Assembly: GCA_030704615.1 (NCBI GenBank) | Contig: CM060731.1 | Span: forward strand, 31,248,001-31,312,000 | From: Takakia lepidozioides | Taxonomy: Eukaryota; Streptophyta; Takakiopsida; Takakiales; Takakiaceae | Length of the DNA: 64,000 nt | Direction: 5' to 3' | Part shown: positions 21,487-32,883 of the stretch, in pieces | Layout: every line of letters starts with the position of its first letter | How positions within the stretch are numbered: position 1 is the stretch's first letter | Notes under the pieces: generated by a model | Told to the model about the DNA's origin: nothing | Databases searched by the model: none | The model's input: only the letters and a program-made list of their open reading frames with translations | Position numbers and translations under genes: made by a program

Positions 21487-22982
21487 CACTACAGGGAAAG
21501 GGCGGGTTTTCCACGCCGCGGCGTCGTAAAACAGCCCTTTTCGGGTAGGGGGGAAGAACCAAATTTAGGACGCCCGGGCATCGCAAGGGTGTCGCCAAAA
21601 AAACATCGCAAATTTGCGACCAATAGGGTCGCAAATAGGCGAAACCGCAATTTGCGACGCCGACGCGATTTGCGACGCACCGTCCGGGGGTCGCAAAGTG
21701 CAACGCCCGGACGTCACAATATAAGGGGTTACATTTGAATTTAGGCGAGAAAATTTGAATTTCAAAAACTTGTTAACCATTGACTCCGGCGTTGACCATT
21801 GACTCCAGTTCTGTCTAATGGCGATATGTTCATTGTTCTACATATATCATGCAATGCATACTTGAACCTAAGACCTCCACATTATAACATTTCTAATACA
21901 CTACAAACTAAGTAACACACCTACGCTACATCTATGTATCACAAAAGCAATCTATATATATATATATATACATATAAAGATTTCCTTCAAGTTCCTTCAA
22001 GTTCCCCGGTGTCTCTCTTGTGACGCCGGGAAATTGTAACTTCCACAGCCTTAGTGCCCAGCCCCAGCCCCAGCCCCAGCCCCAGCGTCGTCGCCGCTGT
22101 TGCCCCCCCACCGCTAGGCGCCCTAAACGACGTCCTTGTGATGACCTAAGCTGACCACAACACCATTGCGACCCCCTGTGGCGACTCCGTTGTGACCCCC
22201 TGACGTCGCAACGTTGGGCGTCCCAATGCAAGGCGCCCCCAGCAACGCTTTTGTGAAATTGAGGGCCATAAAGCCCAAAAAGAAAAACAAAAAAACAAAC
22301 TCCCATTGTGGTGATGCTGTTGCGACGCCCTGGTGTCGCAGAGGCGCTGGGGCGCCCTTAGTGACGCTTTTGCGACGCCGAGGCGTCGCATCATTTTTTA
22401 ATTTTTTTTAAAAATAAATTTCCGACGTCGGGGTGTCGCAAGAACAAAAATCCGTCATCCGAGCTCCACTCCACAGCCTCGCCAGAATTTGAGAGAGACG
22501 TCAACTGGAAGCACGTCAAGCACCCTGCCACGACCTCCAAGCTTAACTTTCGTTAGTATGATTTCTCGTAAATTAGCCCCTCGATAATCTCGGCTTCATA
22601 CGCTGCTTTTTGGAGGACTCTCTCATTATTAAGGCTTGGCTTCCTTAGATTTACCAGTTCATTACTGTGTTTTATACATGGTTTCTGGTTCCCCCCACAC
22701 TGCCTACAGTGTGTAACCCTTATGGTGTCACTTGGTGTTTTATTTTTTTCCCCGAATTGGTTATAAAATGAGAAATCCTTTAACCAAAAATAAAAATAAA
22801 AATAAAATAAAAAATCCGTCGCAGCGAGGGCCCTCTTTTCATGCCACCTTACGACGGCTAGGCATCGTAATGGTGTCGCAGCGGGGGATTGCGACACCGG
22901 GGCATCGCAAAAAAACGTCGCAAGCTCGGCGTCGCGGGCTCAGCACCGTGCGGCTGGCGTCGCAAACCCCCTCCTATTTGTA
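21487..22982 (+). mobile_element. Short CACTA element, copy 1 (right end truncated)
   Basis: Starts CACTACAGGGAAAGGGC at 21487. Over almost its whole length it aligns with the reverse complement of copy 2 (54692-55893): same GCGACGCC...GGCGTCGC hairpins, same internal ACATTTGAATTTAGG block, same CAGCCTTAGTGCCCAGCCC block. The right end stops at ATTTGTA (22982), a few bases short of the expected GTAGTG. It has no coding capacity. Relative to copy 2 it carries a 364-bp insertion at 22457-22820. Confidence 0.75.
22457..22820 (+). mobile_element. Retroposed sequence with A-rich tail and 10-bp target duplication
   Basis: AAAATCCGTC occurs at 22447-22456 and again at 22811-22820, bracketing 354 bp that end in a run of AAAAATAAAAATAAAATAA. 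Copy 2 of the host CACTA shows the unoccupied site (AAAACCCGTCGCAACC on the minus strand near 54905-54890). The first part reads EFERDVNWKHVKHPATTS before a stop, so it looks like the 3' end of a spliced mRNA, or a LINE/SINE 3' end, inserted by target-primed reverse transcription. The source gene was not recognised. Confidence 0.65.
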
Positions 22983-22984
22983 CC

Positions 22985-24974
22985 CAGGGGGATTCTTGCG
23001 AGGCGTTTGTTGTTCATGGAGAAGCCGGTGGGTCAGGAGCAACACCCGATTGTATGCCAGCACTTGTATGGACCAGACCATTGAGACAACAATCAATGCA
23101 AGAAAGCTTAAATTTGTCGCACAGGAGGACTCTGGATAAGAAGTGGGCCCAATTTTTCTACGAGGCCAATATTCCATTCAATGTCTCGAGGCTTCTTGCG
23201 TTTGTGTTTGCTGTCAAAGCCACGTCTGATTCCAAGTCCACATACACACCTCCGAGTTATCGCGATCTCCGCACAAGATTGCTAGAAGAGGCTATGTCTG
23301 ACCTCACCCAAAAGGTGAATGAGAAGACAGGTGTTTCTCTCCGGAAATATGGAAGCACTATATGTGCGGACGGTTGGAGTTCTGTTACTAATCGACCACT
23401 GTTCAATGTCATGCTGGTCTGTCCTGCGGGGGAACAATTTTTGGGATCCGGTGACACAAGCGGGGAGAGAAAAGATGCACGTTATCAAGTAGGGTTGTTG
23501 ACGAGTTTCATCGATACAATTGGAGCTGATAAAATTGTCCAAATGTACACGGACAATGCATCTAACATGGTTAATATGGCCGATATTTTGATGGTACGAT
23601 ATCCCCATCTATTTTACCAAGGGTGTGCTGCTCATATCTTTGATCTCTTTTTGGAGGATTGGGGAAAAGAATCATGGATGAAATAGCTAGTAAAAATGGC
23701 AAAGTCTGTTGTAACGTTCAGCCGTACACATCACATCCTTCTGGCATTGTTTTTGTAAGCATGAACCCAAATACAGCCTTAAGAACCCGGGTGAAACCCG
23801 CTTTGCCACAAACTTTTTGATGGTGGATCGACTAGTGACTGTGAGGGCGGGTCTGAAGCAAGTGATCATCGACCCTCAATGGGATGCGTATGTGGGCACC
23901 TTACGCGACTCCCGTAAGTCCAAGTCTTTGAGCAGAAGTCGGAGGGTCTGCGCAATCATCCGCTCCGACGATTTTTGGGCGAAATGTGCAAATTTTGTGT
24001 ACATGGTGGAGCCGGTGTTGATTGCTTTGCGGGAGTTTGAGGGAAAACAACCAATAATGGGTAAAGCATGGTTGATATTGGAAAATCTTCAGAAGCACGT
24101 GCAATCCTTGAGGCGTCCTCCATTCTCTATGGACGATGATTTGGCGACAAGGACCGAGGATGCATTTTACGACCGCAAACGGATGGTTCGCACGGACTTG
24201 CATTATGTGGGAGCTTTGTTGAATTCAATCTTATTGGACAATACGGATTTGAGAGACGATGTGGATGCCAAAGCCGGGCTTGTACGGGTTATCATGCAAC
24301 TCGCGCCCTTGAACATGGCAGAACAAGCTTTGTCCGAGTACCAGTGCTTCTCGGATCGCCAGATGATCCAAAAGTAATGAACATGTTGCCACATAAATGG
24401 TGGGATCTGATTGGAGCTGGAGCTTAATCAAGAATGTTAGCTCCCATTGCAAAGCGTATTCTTGCTCAAGTGTGCTCTGCCTCGTCCTGTGAGCGGAACT
24501 GAAGCAGTTACTCGTTTTGTTCACAACAAGATTCGCAAACGGTTGAATCATGCCAGGGCTGACAAATTGGTTTATGTCTACACGAATTGTAGGCTACTGC
24601 GAGAGAGGACAACAAATGACGCATCTGCATGGTACGAGAAGAATGTGTTGTCTGAAGAATCTACCTCAGAGGTAAAATCTAGCAGCAATGATGACACTGA
24701 CGCCGCGAGGGACTCCGACGGTTACGATGGGTCCGATGATGTCAGCAATCCTCCACATGACCCATATGAATTTAATGACGACGATGCTGCAATGCACCCA
24801 TCCTTCGATGACCTTGTTGTTGATGAACTGCAACATGGTGTCATCCCAATTGCGGACCCCATTCCCTCACTGGAGCACACTCTCAACAATGAAGTTGAGG
24901 TCAATTTTCCCCCACCACGAGTTCCACGAACCGCGGGAGATGTGCAGGTCGAATCGTCGGATGATGACAACTAG
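22985..24974 (+). pseudogene. hAT-superfamily transposase remnant (DUF659 type)
   Basis: In order: KKWAQFFYEANIPFNVSR, YGSTICADGWSSVTNRPLFN (DUF659 block), IVQMYTDNASNMVN, FYQGCAAHIFDLFLEDWGK up to a stop at 23684. Then in other frames: KNPGETRFATNFLM- and VDRLVTVRAGLKQVI-like sequence, SLSRSRRVCAIIRSDDFWAK, FVYMVEPVLIALREFEGK. The hAT C-terminal dimerisation part follows near 24400-24560 (WWDLIGAGA, SSYSFVHNKIRKRLNHARA), then an acidic tail (24650-24974). It has frameshifts near 23690, 23820 and 24375 and a stop in place of the conserved Trp of the dimerisation motif. It would cut and paste hAT elements with 8-bp duplications. Confidence 0.8.
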
Positions 24975-26040
24975 CTGTTGTCATTTCTTCACCGACGTCC
25001 TGCCCCTATGAACGTGCTTTATCTCACGCCGCTCCATCTCATGTTTCTCTTTCTTAAGCAGGTCCATCCCATGCTGGTCCATCTAGTCTCTCTCCCCCTC
25101 ATGTAATTCCTTCCATCGCTACTCCGATCCTGGGAGATGCTTCTTCTTCTGCAGGACTTCTGCAAGTCGAACCATCGGATGACGACGACCGACCATTGTC
25201 GTTTCAATCTGGCCTGACGACGTCCGCATGTGAACCGTACTCCCTCGACCCTCGCTGGTCCATCTCATGTCGGCCCCTTTGATGTACGTGCGAATAGCCT
25301 TCCTTATACGAGACCTGCTCCAAGGCCACCACGAAATCCGGGGCAAGCCAAGAAACGGCAGAGAATTGTGCAACCTTTTGTTGGTGACCAAGATGTGAAC
25401 AGGCCTGATACCCTAGATGGTATTCATGATAGGAGTGGAAATCGACCAGAGAGACAACTGAACGTACTCCGAGGACGACTACAGGTCCAACGGCCAGTTG
25501 CCTCTGGAAACGAAAGAACAGATGGAGATGATGATTCCAACACTGATCATGGGAATGAGGGAGGTTCATTATCCTCATCCCTGGGATGACCTCCTCTGTC
25601 TTCCTCCTCCGCCATTTATGGCTCTAGCTTATCCCTACTCGACAGGTGTTTGCTAAGAAAAATGCTCTCCCAACCCTCCTAAATCGTACCTAATCCTGCT
25701 CCCTAATGCATCATCCCCAAGTACTAGAAGCACGTGTCACTCCCTCCGCAGTTTTAAGTGATATGACGCAATGTGCAATGAAAAAAACGTGGGTGCCAAA
25801 GGAGGGCTTCCTGGGAGGTACTCAGCATCGATTTCGTAGAAACCAACGGCCAAAAATACCCCCCGCCCAACCAATAGCACCCCTCTCCACTCGGACTCAA
25901 CGACAAGGAATGCAACATCCCATCGCCCACCAAGTTCTGGTGTGGAGAGAAGTGAGAGAGAGAATGGTCTCGAAGGCCTTATAGCCCCCCTCCACACTCG
26001 GGGCGCGCGCTGTCATCATGAATACGCACGCTAATAATAG
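24975..26040. other. Stretch without a supported gene
   Basis: Internal repeats of the type TCCATCTCATGTNNG(G/C)CC occur at 25030-25290. No domain recognised. Probably the 3' part of the decayed hAT element. Confidence 0.35.
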
Positions 26041-26660
26041 TTGCGACCGCCAGCCGGGGTGGTCGCATCATTTTTTATTATTTTTATTATGTGCGACCAC
26101 CAGCAGGGGGTGGTTGAAGAATTTTTCTTTTTTTTAATAAGTGCAACCACCACCAGGGGAGTGGTCGCAACAATTTTGTTTAAAAAAAATAGGTGCGACC
26201 ACCACCTGTTGGTGGTCGCACCATAATCCTTTTCTTTAATAGATACGACCACCAACAGAGGGGTGGTCGCATAATTTTCCTTTTTCTTAATATCTGTGAC
26301 CACCAGCAGGGGGTGGTCGCACCATTTTTTTTAAGGTGCGACCACCAGCAGGGGAGTGCTCGCAGGGGGGTGGTCACATAATTTTCCCTTTTTTTAATAG
26401 CTGCGACCACCAGCAGGGGGGTGGTCGCACCATTTTTTTTAGGGGCGACCACCAGCAAGGGGGTGGTCGCAAAATTTTCCTTTTTTAAATAGCTGCGACC
26501 ACCAGCAGGGGGGTGGTCGGACCATTTTTCTTTTTGTTAAATAGGTGCGACCACCAACAGGGGGGTGGTCGCAACATTTTTATTTTATTTTAACAGTTGC
26601 GACGACCGCTACTGGTGGTCGCACAATTGTTTTTTTAAAAATAGGTGCGACCACCAGGAG
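26041..26660. repeat. Array of about 13 hairpins with GCGACCACC/GGTGGTCGC arms
   Basis: Each unit is about 50 bp: left arm TGCGACCACC, a purine loop (AGCAGGGG), right arm GGTGGTCGCA, then a T-rich spacer (TTTTTTAAATAG type). Thirteen units can be counted from 26041 to 26660. Two have degenerate arms, and one (26335-26395) is a compound with a repeated right arm. Reading frames here on both strands are by-products. Confidence 0.85.
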
Positions 26661-27250
26661 ATTGGTCCCTCTGTACCTATATGTTTGGAGAGGCAGATGA
26701 AAAGCACATGTATCGACTCCCCACGGATTTGGATACATTGAAGAGATTTGGATAACCAAAATGGTTATGGTTATGGTATGGATAATTGATTCTCATTTGC
26801 AAAGGGAAGGGAAAGGGTTCTGGGGTATTGGGTTAAGGGTAAATGTTTAGGGTTTTATAGTAAGGGTTTATGGTAGGGTTTAGGGGTTTTGCTTAAGTTA
26901 CAAAATAGACAAACACTTATGGAAACTCCAGTCGCTAGAACTTAGTGTTGTTAGTAGGGTACTAGTAAGCAAAATAAAAATAAAAAACCTAATATTATGG
27001 ACAAGTATTTAAATGAAAGACTCGTCCTTGGAACCTAGTATTAAGATGTAACATAAAAAGCAAACTGTAACATGCCTAAGTGCATGTCAATCCAAAACAA
27101 AGGAAAAAACTAGCGCAAATGTGAAGGGAGAAGACATTTTAATAACCATAATGGTTATGGTTATGGTATGAATAGTTCATGGGCCATTTGCAGAAAAGGG
27201 TAAGGGTTAGGGGTAATGCTAACATAAAAAGCAAGGTATAAAAAAGGTAT
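26661..27250. repeat. Duplicated AT-rich segments with TTAGGGT-like tracts
   Basis: ATAACCANAATGGTTATGG recurs at about 26752 and 27141, each followed by TATGGTATG and a GGGTTAGGG-like tract. ACATAAAAAGCAA recurs at 27053 and 27221. 26817-26895 contains degenerate telomere-like GGGTTTAGGG words. No gene. Confidence 0.5.
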
Positions 27251-27811
27251 GTCAATCCTAAATCCTAAATTGCCAGAAGATACTAATAAATTCTCTAGAT
27301 CATTTGAGAGTATCCCACTTTCCAAAAGTCGTGTTTTTATTAAAAGCCATTTTACAAGAGACATCAAATATCCAGATCCTCCAGTAAGTATTCTGGTGAC
27401 AGTAACTCCAACATCGTCCTCTCCCAGTTTGTCATTGAGGATCACCTCGTCCGGAATGCAAGCTTGAATCCTCCCCTCGAACAGTGCACCCCCATCTTCA
27501 CCCAACAGTACGCACTACAAGTTTCTCCAGTTGTTTCTTCCAAGTCCTCCGCTCGGATTCTCGGAACTCTTCGATGGTCTGTGGTTTGATTCATCCTCGT
27601 CGACGTCAGAAGTTTCGGCAGTATACCTTGTCTCCGGCATAAAATCAGGATTCATGTCATGCCCTCCTTGATACTCGTTGTTCTCTGCATGAACTTCGTC
27701 AACATTCCACACCACTGGGGTCCCAATGGCCTCCTTCAAGGTGTCAGCATCCATATGTCCATAAGGAAGAAGACATAATGAGTGTGTTTCATCACAGGAG
27801 ATGAGAACCAC
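27161..27811 (-). pseudogene. Uncharacterised acidic reading frame with one stop
   Basis: One frame of about 216 codons from 27811 to 27161, interrupted by a single TAG at 27517-27515. The first half is acidic (TSDVDEDESN, ENPSGGLGRNNWRN). The second contains EGRIQACIPDEVILNDKLG and DDVGVTVTRILTGGSGY. I do not recognise a domain. It lies upstream of, and on the opposite strand to, the methylase-like gene. It could be a divergent neighbour or chance. Confidence 0.35.
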
Positions 27812-28213
27812 TGAAATGGTTGAGGAAGATAATTAGTGTCCATGACAGGTCCCAACCCCAGAAACATTAAGGTAGTCTCCAGTTGCTACTGGAGATTAAG
27901 ACCTGGGAAGAGTAAGAAACACTCTTTGACCCGTCTCTAAGGTCATGATCACCGGAACCTCCACTGCACATGCGAGGTTCAAGAAACTGAAAACCCCTCC
28001 GTAACAACCTTACTCACAGAAGTTTTCAGTATGAGTTAAAATTCTATTCAGAGATGAATCAATACAAAAAAAAGAAATACCCTCGCAAGGCGGCACAGTC
28101 AAAGAGAAGTCACCAACTTGGGAGACAATGTCTTCATTCCTCACTCTTGTAAATTCCTTATCCACTCCCCTCCTTGTCACTTGGTTCTTGCAGTGTGGTC
28201 AAATGTCCTTTGA

Positions 28214-28564
28214 ATTGAATTGCTTTGGGGGGTGAAGGCTGGGAAAGGTCCATCGTGGGTGAACAAAGAGAAAAAACCCTTTGCCTGCGAGCTCGTTGTT
28301 GTGGACATTACAGACGGGCTTCCAGTCCCAGATCTTCCACCGAAAGGTGTCACTTCAGCCTGGAATGAATGGGACGAGCGCTACTGGCTCTAGGTCTTCA
28401 AGTTCTATGGGAACTTCTTGGCTGACAATGGGTGTTTGCTCATCCTACAAACTGCCAATGCAAAGTGCCGACGACTATTGTCCAGTTTCCTGAAGTCTGG
28501 TAGGATGAAGGTGATTAAAAGCTGGAATGGAGTTAATAGTCTCCCACTTACAAAGGGGGACTTC
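28214..28564 (+). pseudogene. DNA N4/N6-methylase-like gene, 5' part, cut by CACTA
   Basis: Open frame with one TAG at 28391. It reads PFACELVVVDITDGLPVPDL, then SAWNEWDERYWL, then FKFYGNFLADNGCLLILQ. The V-V-D-I-T-D-G block followed by W..........FL.DNGCLLI resembles the motif IV/V region of beta-class DNA amino-methylases, though the DPPY tetrad is not canonical. The frame reaches the TTC target site (28562-28564), after which the CACTA begins. Its continuation is at 50990-51001 and 51198. If functional, it would be a nuclear AdoMet-dependent methyltransferase; the target (DNA or otherwise) is unknown. Confidence 0.6.
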
Positions 28565-29000
28565 CACTACAAAAGATGAGCGTTTTTAGGACTACGGATT
28601 TGGCGGAGTCATAAAAACGGCACTAGGTATACGACTATAGAGCGCTGAAATGCGTTGCAGTCATAGTTTTATCACTTTATAGTAATGGATATCACTACAT
28701 GACTCCGGAAAATTAGGGAGCATTGGTCAAACATTGTTGACCATGATGACAAGGATGGTTTTATGACTAGTGTGATATGTTTGACTAGACGTGGACGACG
28801 TTTCATGGAATCTTGTGACTCCATGACTGAAGATGGTTTTACAGCTCTATTTATACGACTACATCCCTACACGTGTCATTTTGAAAGCACATACATGAAT
28901 GTATTCATCCATTGGATGAGTTTATCCATCGATGACATGGCATGTAAACTTATGAGTCCTTTATTGCAAATTGTTTCATAACTATATATATATAACTACA
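28565..29000 (+). repeat. Left terminal and subterminal region of the 22.4-kb CACTA
   Basis: TIR followed by repeated GACT/AGTCAT words, GTCAAACATTGTTGACCATG and ATTCATCCATTGGATGAG inverted words. The GTCAAAC.TTGTTGAC block also occurs in the CACTA end at 59.4 kb (near 59634). Confidence 0.75.
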
Positions 29001-29305
29001 TCACTACACATGTCATTTAAAAGGCATATACATTAATGAATTCATTCAATGGATGGGTTCATCCATCCGCCTATACGGTGTGTCGATTTGATATCTGCTC
29101 AATAAATTGGACCTGGATGGACGTGGCTTAACAAGGGTTGCAAGATATATGAGATTAAAATATGTGGTTGTACAAGGTTAGATCATGTGATGGAAATTAT
29201 TTTGAATCGTTAGATTTTACAGGATCTAACGGTCTAGATTGTTTAAGATCTAACGGTTTAAGATTACACCGCCGAACTTTACACCAGGCTGGGACTTAGG
29301 CTTTT

Positions 29306-30890
29306 TTGTCTCCTGCGTTTCACCATCTATTTGATGTTGTGTCATGGAACGCGATGATCGCAAGATATGCAGGGGCGTGGGATGGAGGCTTTGCAGACCT
29401 TCCTACTCTTGAGCAAATGATGCAGGAAGGAGAAGAGGAGGAGGAGAGGAGACGAGGAGAAGATCCCAACATTCTTGTGAGCTCGCCGTTTTTGGGAGAG
29501 AGACGAGACGAGGAGACGCTCGTCGTTCTTGGGAGAGTCAGCTTGGTCTTAGCAGGCCGTGTTTCAATCTCTGCCTGCTCAGCTGCACCGTGGTGGTTCG
29601 ATCTCACATACCAATCCAACATTACCTGACTACATATACAAGCATCACACACAAGGGGTCCTTTTGGGCTAATGGTCGGTCAAATCCTCTATGGGTTATG
29701 ATACAAGGTAAAGGACAATGTGGTGAGGATACCTTCTTCTTTGACCTATTTCAGCCTGTTTTGCTCTGTTTGGCAGCATGAAAGTATCCAAAAACAGGTA
29801 ATAGAGATGAGGAGAAGCTTTGGAATGAACACTTTTCCGACCCCAGTCAATGGCGAGACAATGGAGACAAAAAGGTGAATGCATGTTGGACTACACTAGA
29901 GAGAAGTAGATGCAATTTAGAATTAGAACTACTGTAATAATTAGGGTTGGGGTTTGCTGGAAGAACTTCACGCCGTCAGTGTCAGCTGCTAGCAGCAAGT
30001 ATTCATGATTTGTACACAGACAGGGGTAGCTAAAGGACCAGGGATAGAGGTCCAGGTTCATCCAAGAGGGCCGGATTTCAAACACAAGATTAGTTCTGAT
30101 TCCCCGTGGATCAATAGCTACAAGAAATCTGCTAATGAGAAAATGGTCTGCTAATGAAAGCACGTTTTTCAACACATTTCACCCTGTTTTTCCCTCTTAT
30201 CAGAATCGGCCCTAAATTTCCTTGTTGAATTCTGCAAGTTAGTTGGTTTAGTGAACCTGGGATAGTTTGGAGTGACTTTGATATGATATTGCCAATGTGA
30301 CAACAGGAAAGTATCCAAAAGAGGTAACAGAGATGAGGAGAAGCTTTGGAATGAATACTTTTCTGACCCCAGTCAATGGTGGGACAACCAAGGCAAAAAT
30401 GTGAATACCTGTCAGATTACCAGATGTCATTTTGAACACTGCCCCTGCCTTGGTGGACATGTATGTCAAATGTGGGTGCATCGAGGATGCAAAGGGAGTG
30501 TTCAACACTATGGCTGAACGAGATGTGGTGTCATGGAGTGCGATGTTTGCAGGGTATGCACAACAGGGGCGTGGGATGGAGGCTTTGGAGACCTATGAGC
30601 AAATTATGAGGGAAGGGATACTGAAGCCCGACCACATAACATGTGTATGTGTTTGCAATGCGTGTGCAAGCCTGGCAGCCCTGGAAAAGGGCAGAAGGTC
30701 TATGGTTGCATCGTCAAAGCTGCAAATGTACCAGATGTCATTTTGAACACTCCCCTGGTAGACAATATGTATGCCAAATGTAGGTGTAGCAAGGATGCAA
30801 AGGGAGTGTTCAACAACATGGCTGAACAAGATGTGGTGTCTTGGAGTACCATGATGACCACCTTCCCCGGTGACTCTCTCTCTCTCCCTC
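29306..30890 (+). pseudogene. PLS-type pentatricopeptide repeat gene remnant with OSB-like PDF motifs
   Basis: PPR pieces: FDVVSWNAMIARYAG (29325-29370); ALVDMYVKCGCIEDAKGVFN, then ERDVVSWSAMFAGYAQQG and REGILKPDHITCVCVCNACA (30432-30680); and, after a one-base frameshift, GQKVYGCIVKAANVPDVILN, LVDNMYAKCRCSKDAKGVFN and EQDVVSWSTM (30690-30855). Between them DEEKLWNEYFSDPSQWWDN (30330-30390) and a second copy with SQWRDN (29800-29870) match the PDF-type ssDNA-binding motif of plant organellar OSB proteins. PPR proteins bind organellar RNA. The duplicated PDF copies and frameshifts show decay inside the CACTA. Confidence 0.65.
29521..29710 (+). repeat. Dispersed repeat shared with 62395-62580
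   Basis: About 190 bp that are mostly identical to 62395-62580, for example CAGCTTGGTCTTAGCAGGCC and CATTACCTGACTACA in both. It includes GTGGTTCGATCTC, similar to a Pol III B box. No coding potential recognised. Confidence 0.65.
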
Positions 30891-30894
30891 TCTC

Positions 30895-32469
30895 CAACTA
30901 CTTGTTTGGGATTATCAATTTTTTTCCATAATACTTATTTTGGAAATACTATATATTTTTAATCCCAATTTTTAAGGTTTCATCCATACTGAATGAAATT
31001 TCTGTTATAACCATAACAGGATGATTTATAGGCAGATATGCATTTCAATGCATTTTAGGTTTATGCGCCTTTGATTTAAACCTATTGAATGCCCATTTTT
31101 CATCCTGGTCTGATACCATCCATACCGGATGGTGGATGAAATCGCGGGTGGTTTTCCTTTAAGTGTCTCTCTGCCCTAGACACAGCACGATATCGTGCGT
31201 GTTTTTTTTCTCTGGAAGAGGGCGATGGCGGACGAATGCTCGATGGCGGCTGAATGCCCGAGCAGCAAGATCCGAACGGGTGTGTTCTTGTTTTTTGAAC
31301 GCGCGATGACGACAAACACTTTCATCTCCCGCGATGGCAAATGACATACTGTTATGTTTGCCTACGTTTTTTCCTCATTGATGAAGCAGCGGCGGTTATG
31401 GAGGTGGGGAAGCGGCCTGTATTACAAGATACAACCTGTCCTCAACTCTCCACCCGTTGCATTCTGTTGTGCTTGTTCAAATTCAGATGATGAACACTGC
31501 AGCGTCCTACTCCACAAAAGATTGAGGTTCTTTGTGATGTCACATCTATGCTTTCTTCTGCTGGTTCTGTGATCTTTGCATGCTTTATGGCTCATACCTG
31601 ACATGGATAGCAACTGTGAAATCCTGTAATTCACCTCGCGCATCCTCACTAACGCACAAAATATTTTTTGTGTTTGTTTTTGGGACGGGCGCAGGTGAGG
31701 GATTTCACTTGGCATGAACTCTTTGGCTTGCAGATGATCTGGTTACTGCAGGAGGGATAAGATATGCTGCAAGCTGCCGTTGTTGCAATTTTCTGCTTCA
31801 AAGCTGCTTCAAGGGGGATATGCCTTAAACCTTTACGTTGATTTCTGGTTCTTGGTAACCAAATCTGTTAAGTCAGGGAAGTAAATGGGCTGGGCCTCCT
31901 AGAAATCAGACCTTATTGTGAAGGTTCGGGCTGGTTGTGATGACAAGGGTTTGGTGATGCAAGTGTGACATTGGATGCATTTTTCCAGACCTGTTTTCTA
32001 GCCTTTTGGAGAGTCAGACAGTGTTGTTTATGCCTCACCAGTTTAGAATGTATTAAGTAAGGCATTGGGTAAGCCTTTTTAAGAACACATACATTCTTTC
32101 AGGCTCCCCCATGATTATAACCTGATTACAGACTGGTATTTTTGAGGATCTCTCTAAAACTTGGCAGAGTGACTGGATAAGGCCCTGGGATACATACCAT
32201 AGCCCTGCATCTACTTATGGAAGTACAATCAGTTCAGCTTGTGCTTTTAGGAACATACAAGTCCTTTAAAGCTGTAATAGGGAATTGTTTTCATCAAAGC
32301 TCTCACTCTTAGGCATGCTGGAATGGTTTTCTCAAAGACCTGTTGAGCTTACAACATACTTGTTTAAGCTATTTGAACCCAAGAATTACCAAGCCAGTAT
32401 TTTTAAAGGGCTTTTTTGATTACGAACTGTATTCTTAAGCTCCCCCTAGAGATTGGGAATGTGACATGG

Positions 32470-32517
<48 letters not shown>

Positions 32518-32850
32518 CTCTGATACATGATACATATATACATGATTTGTGCAGAGGCATGGATAGCTGAAGGAGCAGGGATAGAGTGCATGGGTCCAGA
32601 TTCATCCAAGAGGGCCGGATTTCAATCTCCAGATTACATATGATTCCCTGTGGAAGGATAGCTACAAGAAACCTGCATGGATAGATGATCAATTGATTGG
32701 TCTTGAGCTGAAGAGCACGACCCCTGCAGGGATGTCTCTCCATCTGTAGATCTTTTAGAAAGTGGAAGGCTAGGCCTAGGGCCCAGCTTTCTTATGACAT
32801 TGTTAGCTGATTTTCAGTTCTTCTCCTTAGCTCGGTGCCTTTCTATTTCC
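30895..32850. other. Non-coding CACTA interior
   Basis: No supported gene. The segment at about 32540-32680 repeats 29990-30140 (shared ATTCATCCAAGAGGGCCGG and ATAGCTACAAGAAA). A TC microsatellite occupies 32473-32514. Confidence 0.45.
32473..32514. repeat. TC dinucleotide microsatellite
   Basis: About 21 uninterrupted TC units. Confidence 0.95.
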
Positions 32851-32883
32851 AAGTTATGGCAGTAGTTTCTGGCTGCATCTGTT

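Noticed and set aside
26031-26458. Open frames with ATTPLLVV-type repeats
   Set aside because: They only reflect the hairpin array period and lack coding character.
26041-26660. CRISPR-like array
   Set aside because: Regular spacing, but the spacers are all T-rich and similar, the repeats are hairpins of variable sequence, there are no cas genes, and the context is a plant nuclear genome.
22985-26660. One autonomous CACTA made of copy 1, the hAT frame and the hairpin array
   Set aside because: The coding part is hAT-type, not TNP2, and copy 1 already ends at 22982 by comparison with copy 2.
26817-26895. Interstitial telomere
   Set aside because: GGGTTTAGGG words are irregular and few; no run of perfect TTTAGGG units.
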